A stretch of 43,125 nt of DNA from Candidatus Izemoplasma sp. (GTDB lineage: Bacteria; Bacillota_I; Bacilli_A; Izemoplasmatales; Izemoplasmataceae): contig JAIPGF010000011.1 of NCBI GenBank assembly GCA_021736205.1, positions 1-43,125 on the forward strand, read 5' to 3'. Within the stretch, counting starts at the first letter, position 1, and each line of letters starts with the position of its first letter. The notes below the pieces were generated by a model. The model saw only the letters and a program-made list of their open reading frames with translations, ran no database searches and had not been told where the DNA came from. Positions 42,246 through 43,125 of this stretch are shown here, in pieces. The position numbers and the translations under genes are program-made.

Positions 42246-43125
42246 AGGCAAAAATTAATAATATAGATGTTACCGTAGAACAAGGCACTTCAATATTAGA
42301 TGGAGCAAAAAAATATAATATTAATGTACCTACTTTATGTCATTATCCCGATTTACACATAAATTCTGATTGCCGGATATGTGTTGTAGAAATTGATGGT
42401 GTAAAAGGCTTAAAAACATCATGTTCAACGCCTATTCGAGAAGGAATGAAAATTAAGACTAATTCACCAAAAGTATTAAATGCTAGAAAAACAATTACTG
42501 AATTAATATTAAGTAACCATGAAGATAATTGTACTGCTTGTACAAGAAATATGAATTGTGAGTTACAAACACTGGCTAAACAACTGGGTATTGATTCAAA
42601 CCGTTTTCCAAGTGTGTTAGAGAAGAAACGAATAGATAATTATAATCCATCTATTGTACGAAATAGTAATAGATGTATAAAATGCGGTCGTTGTATTGAT
42701 GTGTGTAAAGATGTTCAAGGAATGCATGTACTTGATGGTATGGGACGTAGCAATCAGATTGAGGTAACACCTGCTTATGGCAGAAACTTGAGTGATGAGT
42801 TTTGTACGTTCTGTGGACAATGTGCAAACGTATGTCCAGTCGGTGCTATTATGGAAAAAGATGACACAGATAAAGTTTGGGAAAAATTACACAATGATGA
42901 AATATTTGTCATGGTTCAAACAGCACCTGCAGTACGTGTAAGCATGAAGGAAGAGATGAATATAGAATCTAACGATATGTCAACTGGTAAACTTGTTTCA
43001 GCACTAAGACATTTAGGATTTGATCATGTGTATGATACAAACTTTACCGCAGATTTAACAATTATGGAAGAGGGTAGTGAATTAATAAGAAGAATAGAAG
43101 ATGGTGGTGAACTACCAATGTTAAC
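42239..43125 (+). CDS. [FeFe]-hydrogenase catalytic subunit, 3' truncated by the window
   Basis: The frame opens at ATG 42239 and stays open to the window end (295 codons). The N-terminus has a [2Fe-2S] domain (C34, C45, C48, C62), then a His-Cys3 [4Fe-4S] site (H94, C98, C101, C107), then two [4Fe-4S] motifs (CIKCGRC and CTFCGQC groups). The beginning of the H-cluster domain follows: QTAPAVRVSM and VYDTNFTADLTIMEE. The expected TSCCPGW motif would come just beyond the edge; the last codons read PMLT. The modular order is that of HydA/HndD type enzymes that evolve or consume H2 with NAD(P) through the two upstream subunits. NuoG shares the early domains, but the QTAPAVR block favours the hydrogenase. 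Confidence 0.93.
   Translation, partial: MVKAKINNIDVTVEQGTSILDGAKKYNINVPTLCHYPDLHINSDCRICVVEIDGVKGLKTSCSTPIREGMKIKTNSPKVLNARKTITELILSNHEDNCTACTRNMNCELQTLAKQLGIDSNRFPSVLEKKRIDNYNPSIVRNSNRCIKCGRCIDVCKDVQGMHVLDGMGRSNQIEVTPAYGRNLSDEFCTFCGQCANVCPVGAIMEKDDTDKVWEKLHNDEIFVMVQTAPAVRVSMKEEMNIESNDMSTGKLVSALRHLGFDHVYDTNFTADLTIMEEGSELIRRIEDGGELPML

Noticed and set aside
1-43125. Prophage, transposon, CRISPR or genomic island
   Set aside because: I found no integrase, transposase, phage gene, direct-repeat array or terminal repeats; the window reads as ordinary chromosome with biosynthetic operons.

Overview
The window is AT-rich bacterial DNA that uses the standard code: TGA closes several genes and Trp is always TGG. 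Genes are closely packed, have AGGAGG-type ribosome binding sites, and are often followed by hairpin-plus-T-run terminators. Together with T-boxes, an L-box riboswitch, a PdxST route to PLP and an [FeFe]-hydrogenase locus, this points to an anaerobic, fermentative low-GC Gram-positive. I infer a lineage near the Mollicutes/Firmicutes boundary (Izemoplasma- or Haloplasma-like), but the sequence alone does not prove it. I see no prophage, insertion sequence, CRISPR array, tRNA or rRNA.

Layout. 1-499: end of a GGDEF protein. 504-2549: Trp T-box, stand-alone trpB and a small membrane protein. 2620-2823: DUF2892 protein. 3031-4484: pdxS-pdxT. 4566-6061: DegV protein, small membrane protein and acylphosphatase. 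6137-15298: complete lysine/diaminopimelate locus by the acetylase route, with patA and the deacetylase on the minus strand and lysA-lysC-dapF-asd-dapA-dapB-dapH on the plus strand behind a lysine riboswitch. 15320-21697: minus-strand asnB behind an Asn T-box, preceded by a five-gene branched-chain-type amino acid ABC transporter. 21874-23872: a serine-palmitoyltransferase-like enzyme overlapping a short-chain reductase, a candidate sphingoid-base pair. 24008-25959: pncA-pncB NAD salvage. 26025-32238: amidohydrolase, a 1273-residue CvpA-like membrane protein with tandem repeats, a DJ-1 family protein and a cupin. 32275-40324: histidine operon hisZGDCBHAF-IE-J with every enzyme of the pathway. 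40516 to the end: hydrogenase/NADH dehydrogenase-type operon, cut by the window edge.

Amino acid supply is controlled mostly by RNA leaders, and several types occur side by side: a Trp T-box (trpB), a lysine riboswitch (lysA operon), an Asn T-box (asnB) and, most notably, what reads as a ribosome-mediated histidine attenuator. The last encodes a 14-residue leader peptide with four consecutive His codons. It is followed by six mutually exclusive RNA segments in the arrangement of the enterobacterial his leader, ending in a terminator before hisZ. In low-GC Gram-positives his genes are usually placed under T-boxes or protein control, so this is the best candidate for an undescribed system here. 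Second is the SPT-like/SDR pair, and third the repeat protein.
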